Assembly: GCA_030448105.1 (NCBI GenBank)
Contig: JAUJNP010000002.1
Location: 145,290-209,289, forward strand
Source: Acidimicrobiales bacterium
GTDB taxonomy: Bacteria; Actinomycetota; Acidimicrobiia; Acidimicrobiales; Iamiaceae
Reading direction: 5' to 3'
Length of the DNA stretch: 64,000 bases
A model generated the notes under the pieces. The model was given only the letters and a program-made list of their open reading frames with translations, did no database searches and was not told where the DNA came from. Positions 60,704-64,000 of this stretch are shown in pieces. The position numbers and the translations under genes were made by a program. Each line of letters starts with the position of its first letter. Positions within the stretch are counted from its first letter, which is position 1.

Positions 60704-61131
60704 GCCACCCTCCCCGAGCCCGCCGTCGGCTTGAACCGGTAGATCACGACGTCGTTGCCGTCCTCGTCGGAGCTGAGGGTCTCGAGGTCCAGCTCGAGCT
60801 CCATGCCGATCTCGAAGTCGTCCGGCCCACCGACGAGGATCGCCTGCACCCGGGGGCCCTCGGGCAGGTCGACCTGGCCGACCCCGTAGGCGTCGACCGA
60901 TCCGTCCTTCTTGGCGAACAGCGGCACGTGCACGTAGGTCCATGTGTGCAGCCGGCCGGTGGGGCCGAGGAGCACTGCTTCGGTGCCTTGGTGGAGGCAG
61001 CGCGCGCACACCAGTCGGCGCGGGTAGAAGTGCTCGCCGCAGCGCGGGCACTTGCTGCCCAGCAGCCGAGGCGGTTCGGCGGGGTCGTCGGGGATGGTGA
61101 AGTACCCCTGCTCGATGGCCACGCGGCCCAC
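60700..61131 (-). CDS. DUF35 OB-fold protein with zinc ribbon
   Basis: 143 residues: zinc ribbon Cys28, Cys31, Cys42 and Cys45 (CPRC, CARC), then OB-fold GRLHTWTYVHVP and VQAILVGGPDDFEIGMEL. GTG start six bases after GGAGGG and two bases after the dehydrogenase stop. Partner of the downstream Ser-variant thiolase. Confidence 0.88.
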   Translation of the reverse strand: MGRVAIEQGYFTIPDDPAEPPRLLGSKCPRCGEHFYPRRLVCARCLHQGTEAVLLGPTGRLHTWTYVHVPLFAKKDGSVDAYGVGQVDLPEGPRVQAILVGGPDDFEIGMELELDLETLSSDEDGNDVVIYRFKPTAGSGRVA

Positions 61132-61133
61132 CT

Positions 61134-62024
61134 TCAGCCCTCCGCCTTGGGGGCGATTGTGAGCTCCACCCCGCCGCGCTGCTCGGCCATGACCACGAGA
61201 TCGCTCCAGTCGTGATCGGCCAGGCCCCGGTCGACGGCCTCGGCCAGCACCTCGGCCATGGCGGCGGCCATGACGGCCGGCACCCCCGAAGCCGCCGCCA
61301 CGTCGCGGATGAGCCCGGCGTCCTTGGCGGCGAGGGCGAGCGAGAACTGGGCGGGCCGGTCCCGCTGGTTGATGCCCTCCACGGCCCGGTCGATGAAGAA
61401 GTTCGACGCCCCGCCGGTGCGCACCACCTCCACCGCGGTGCGCACGTCGACGCCGGCGGCGACGGCCAGGGACAGCGCCTCCAGGGAGGCCCACGTGCAG
61501 CTGAAGGCGAGGAGGCTGTTGACCAGCTTCATCGTCGTGCCCGTGCCCACCGGGCCGAGCTGGAACGTGGCTCGTCCCAGGCGGTCGAGCAGCTCCTGGC
61601 AGCGCGCCGCCGGCTCGGGGTCGCCGCCCACCATGAACACCAGGGACCGGTTCTGGGCGCCGATGGCGCCACCGGTGAGGGGCGCCTCGACGAAGTGGTG
61701 GCCGCTGCCCCGGAACCGGTCGGAGATTGCTCGGTTGCCGGCCGGTGCCGTGGTGGACAGGTCGAGAAGGATCGAACCGGGCGCCGCCGTGCCGGCCCAC
61801 TCGGTGGACACCGCGTCGACCACCTCGGGCGTGGGCAGCGAGGTGATGGTGATCTCGGACGTGGCCGCCACGTCGGCGACGCTGGCCACCACGGCGGCAC
61901 CGGTGATGGCCTCTGCTCGCGCCGGGTCCACATCGGTGACGGTGACGGGGTAGCCGTCGGCCACCAGGTTGGCGGCGATCGGGCCGCCGATGTTGCCGAG
62001 CCCCACGACCCCCACCTTCGACAC
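61134..62024 (-). CDS. 3-hydroxyisobutyrate-dehydrogenase-family NAD(P) oxidoreductase
   Basis: 296-residue beta-hydroxyacid dehydrogenase: GLGNIG at 8-13, substrate loop APLTGGAIGAQ (usually S-GG), catalytic Lys166 in TMKLVNS, and KDAGLI in the C-terminal helix bundle. It oxidises a beta-hydroxy acid or reduces an imine. GTG start. First gene of the operon under operator 62059-62074. Confidence 0.9.
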   Translation of the reverse strand: MSKVGVVGLGNIGGPIAANLVADGYPVTVTDVDPARAEAITGAAVVASVADVAATSEITITSLPTPEVVDAVSTEWAGTAAPGSILLDLSTTAPAGNRAISDRFRGSGHHFVEAPLTGGAIGAQNRSLVFMVGGDPEPAARCQELLDRLGRATFQLGPVGTGTTMKLVNSLLAFSCTWASLEALSLAVAAGVDVRTAVEVVRTGGASNFFIDRAVEGINQRDRPAQFSLALAAKDAGLIRDVAAASGVPAVMAAAMAEVLAEAVDRGLADHDWSDLVVMAEQRGGVELTIAPKAEG

Positions 62025-62058
62025 CGGCGGGATGGTAACCGCTTCACGCCCGCCTTTC

Positions 62059-62074
62059 TGACAGTCGTGTCAGG
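62059..62074. promoter_or_regulatory. Operator copy 11, divergent promoter
   Basis: TGACAGTCGTGTCAGG (plus) is a near-perfect dyad; its minus strand core is TGACACGACTGTCA. It lies between the dehydrogenase and synthetase genes. TACTGT (62075-62080), eight bases before the synthetase ATG, directly follows it. Confidence 0.72.
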
Positions 62075-62088
62075 TACTGTCCCGCGCC

Positions 62089-63600
62089 ATGGACCCCGCG
62101 GGTGAGCACATCGCCGCCCATGCCGCCGCCACGCCGGAGAAGGTGGCACTGGTGATGCACGGTTCGGGCGACACCCGTACGTACCAGGAGATCGACGACG
62201 CCTCGATTCGCCTGGCCCACGTGCTGCGGTCCCGTGGCCTGGGCACGAGCGGCCACCTCGCCGTGCTCCTGGAGAACCAGCCCGAGTTCTACGACTTCGT
62301 GTGGGCCGCGCTGCGCATCGGCGCCTACGTCACTTCGATCAACTGGCACCTGGCACCGGGCGAGGCGGGCTACATCGTGCGCGACTGCGACGCCTCCGCC
62401 ATCGTCGCCTCCGCCGCGCTGCTACACGTGGTGGCCGAGATGGGCGACGACCTCTCCGCCGTCGCCACCCGCATCAGCGTGAACGGCGAGCTGCCCGGCT
62501 TCGAGCGCTACGAGGACGTCGTCGACCGCGTCGAGGTGGCACCGCTGCCCGGCGAGCGCGAGGGCAGCTGGATGTTCTACTCGTCAGGGACCACCGGCCG
62601 GCCCAAGGGCATCCTGCCGCCGCTCCCCCCTGGTGACGTGGGGGCGGTGTCGTTCCTGACCCGGTTGCTGACCGGCCTGTTCGGCTTCACGAAGGACACG
62701 GTGTACCTGAGCCCGGCGCCGCTCTACCACGCCGCCCCGGCCGGGTGGACGGTGGGCGTGCAGCGCCTCGGCGGCACCGCGGTGGTGATGGAGCGATTCG
62801 ACCCGCTCGAGCTGCTGGCCGCCATCGAGCGCCACCGCGTCACCCACGTGCAACTCGTCCCCACCCACATGATCCGCCTCCTGCGGCTCAGCGACTCCGA
62901 GCGCGCCCGCTTCGACCTGTCGAGCCTGCAGATGGTGGTGCACGCCGCCGCCCCGTGCCCGGTGGAGGTGAAGCAGGCCTGCCTCGAGTGGCTGGGGCCG
63001 ATCGTCCACGAGTTCTACAGCGGCAGCGAGGGCGCCGGGTTCTGCTACATCGGCCCCGAGGACTGGCTCGCCCACCCGGGCTCGGTGGGCAGGTCGATGA
63101 CGGGCGCCATCCACATCGTCGGCGACGACGGTGAGGAGCTGGGCGTGGGAGAGGAGGGCGAGGTGTGGTTCGAGACCAACCGCACCTTCGAGTACCACCG
63201 CGACCCGGAGAAGACCAAGGCCGCGTTCGACCGCCGAGGGTGGAGCTGGTTGGGCGACGTGGGGCGAGTGGACGAGGAGGGCTACCTGTACCTCACCGAC
63301 CGGGCGTCGAACATGATCATCAGCGGCGGCGTGAACATCTACCCGCGAGAGATCGAGGACGTGCTGGTGATGCACCCCGCAGTCGACGACGTGGCCGTGA
63401 TCGGCACGCCCGACGAGGACATGGGCGAACGGGTGACGGCCTTCGTGCTGCTCGCCCGGGACCGATCGGCCACCGGCGACGAGCTCGTCGAGTGGTGCCG
63501 GGAGCGCCTGAGCCACTTCAAGTGCCCGCGAGAGGTGCGCTTCGTCGAAGACCTGCCGAGGTCGCCCACCGGCAAGCTCCTGAAGCGGCTGCTGGCATGA
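62089..63600 (+). CDS. AMP-dependent acyl-CoA synthetase
   Basis: 503 residues: P-loop FYSSGTTGRPKGI near residue 165, FYSGSEGAGFCYIG as adenine motif, DRASNMIISGGVNIYPREIED, and the catalytic lysine in SPTGKLLKRLL. ATG eight bases after TACTGT, likely leaderless. Coupled by ATGA overlap to an RraA-like gene. Substrate unknown. Confidence 0.94.
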   Translation: MDPAGEHIAAHAAATPEKVALVMHGSGDTRTYQEIDDASIRLAHVLRSRGLGTSGHLAVLLENQPEFYDFVWAALRIGAYVTSINWHLAPGEAGYIVRDCDASAIVASAALLHVVAEMGDDLSAVATRISVNGELPGFERYEDVVDRVEVAPLPGEREGSWMFYSSGTTGRPKGILPPLPPGDVGAVSFLTRLLTGLFGFTKDTVYLSPAPLYHAAPAGWTVGVQRLGGTAVVMERFDPLELLAAIERHRVTHVQLVPTHMIRLLRLSDSERARFDLSSLQMVVHAAAPCPVEVKQACLEWLGPIVHEFYSGSEGAGFCYIGPEDWLAHPGSVGRSMTGAIHIVGDDGEELGVGEEGEVWFETNRTFEYHRDPEKTKAAFDRRGWSWLGDVGRVDEEGYLYLTDRASNMIISGGVNIYPREIEDVLVMHPAVDDVAVIGTPDEDMGERVTAFVLLARDRSATGDELVEWCRERLSHFKCPREVRFVEDLPRSPTGKLLKRLLA

Positions 63601-64000
63601 GCAGCGATCCGACGGACGGCGATCCGGCGCCACAACTGCTCGAGCTCGGGGCGGCCACGCTGGGCGAGTCCGGTGCGCATCCCTTGGCCGCCGGCCTCCT
63701 CCCGGTGTGGGCGGGGGCGAAGCTGGCGGCACCGGCCTTCCCCGTGCGGTGCCCGGCCGGCGACAACCTGGCGGTGCACCACGCCGTCATCGCCGCCCCG
63801 GCCGGTTCGGCGCTGGTGGTCGCCGTCGACGGTGGGCACGAGCTCGGGTGGTGGGGCGAGGTGCTCACGGTGGCCGCTCAGGCGCGAGGGCTGACCGGGC
63901 TGGTGATCGACGCCCATGTGCGCGACACGGCCGCCATCGCCGCCCGGGCCTTCCCGGTGTGGGCCGGCGGCACCGCGCTGCCCGGTGCCCGCAAGACCAC
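63597..64000 (+). CDS. RraA-like protein, 3' end cut by window edge
   Basis: 134 residues visible. GGHELGWWGEVLTVAAQARG, VIDAHVRDTAAIAARAFPVW and the TALPG turn match the RraA/4-hydroxy-4-methyl-2-oxoglutarate aldolase fold, with the Arg-Asp pair of the metal/pyruvate site in DAHVRD. It could be an aldolase of ring-cleavage products or an RNase E regulator-like protein; the catabolic context favours an aldolase. Confidence 0.82.
   Translation, partial: MSSDPTDGDPAPQLLELGAATLGESGAHPLAAGLLPVWAGAKLAAPAFPVRCPAGDNLAVHHAVIAAPAGSALVVAVDGGHELGWWGEVLTVAAQARGLTGLVIDAHVRDTAAIAARAFPVWAGGTALPGARKT

Overview
The window is very GC-rich, almost fully coding DNA. Starts are often GTG or TTG, and many genes overlap by 1-8 bases. 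It carries DUF35/thiolase pairs, an F420-type LLM oxidoreductase, WS/DGAT, cytochrome P450s, many acyl-CoA dehydrogenases (ACADs) and CaiB-type CoA transferases. This gene mix points to an actinomycete with a large lipid/isoprenoid catabolic repertoire, most likely of the Acidimicrobiia or mycobacterial type. The lineage call is inference. I saw no rRNA, tRNA, CRISPR array, transposase or phage genes.

Layout. 1-7.9 kb: a cut-off acyl-CoA synthetase, a wax ester synthase with a Lys-rich tail, a lipoprotein, an unusual TM-REC-REC-Hpt protein coupled to a REC-GGDEF protein, and PPK2. 7.9-23.6 kb: amidohydrolases, CaiB transferases, crotonases, a thiolase/DUF35 pair, a P450-ALDH-CaiB operon, SDR, ACAD, and an amidohydrolase-acyl-CoA synthetase operon. 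23.6-27.5 kb: an accessory patch with a lower-GC phosphotransferase, a PhyH-like dioxygenase segment between two 48-bp direct repeats, and small membrane proteins. 27.5-39.8 kb: two large divergent operons around one operator. The leftward one is amidohydrolase-DUF35-thiolase-synthetase-thioesterase; the rightward one is double-TetR-ACAD-ACAD-synthetase-LLM-methyltransferase. 39.8-42 kb: two PIN toxin-antitoxin modules and a deaminase. 42-56.9 kb: amidohydrolase/aldolase, ACADs, a P450, a fused ACAD, crotonases, thiolases and SDRs. 56.9-57.9 kb: a methyltransferase remnant and a third PIN module. 57.9-64 kb: amidohydrolase, a dehydrogenase-DUF35-thiolase-CMD operon, a synthetase and a cut-off RraA-like gene.

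How it fits together. The metabolic genes form a beta-oxidation-style toolkit: CoA activation (synthetases, CaiB transferases), alpha,beta-dehydrogenation (ACADs, including likely heteromeric pairs and a FadE34-like fusion), hydration (crotonases), oxidation (SDRs), and cleavage (thiolases and thiolase-DUF35 pairs). P450s and an ALDH would oxidise a terminal or side chain, and four related amidohydrolases would act on ring or carboxyl intermediates. The set resembles steroid or terpenoid side-chain catabolism, but the substrate is not established.

The most interesting signal is regulatory. Eleven intergenic regions, all next to acyl-CoA/amidohydrolase/SDR/P450 genes, carry one 16-bp near-palindrome, TGACRNNNNYGTYAGA. 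In several cases it lies against or overlaps a -10 box. One copy sits between the two largest operons, directly before the gene for a TetR-TetR fusion regulator (Mce3R-like layout), which is the best candidate for its binding protein. No copy was found near the unrelated genes (PPK2, signalling, toxin-antitoxin). This suggests one compact, self-regulated catabolic regulon.
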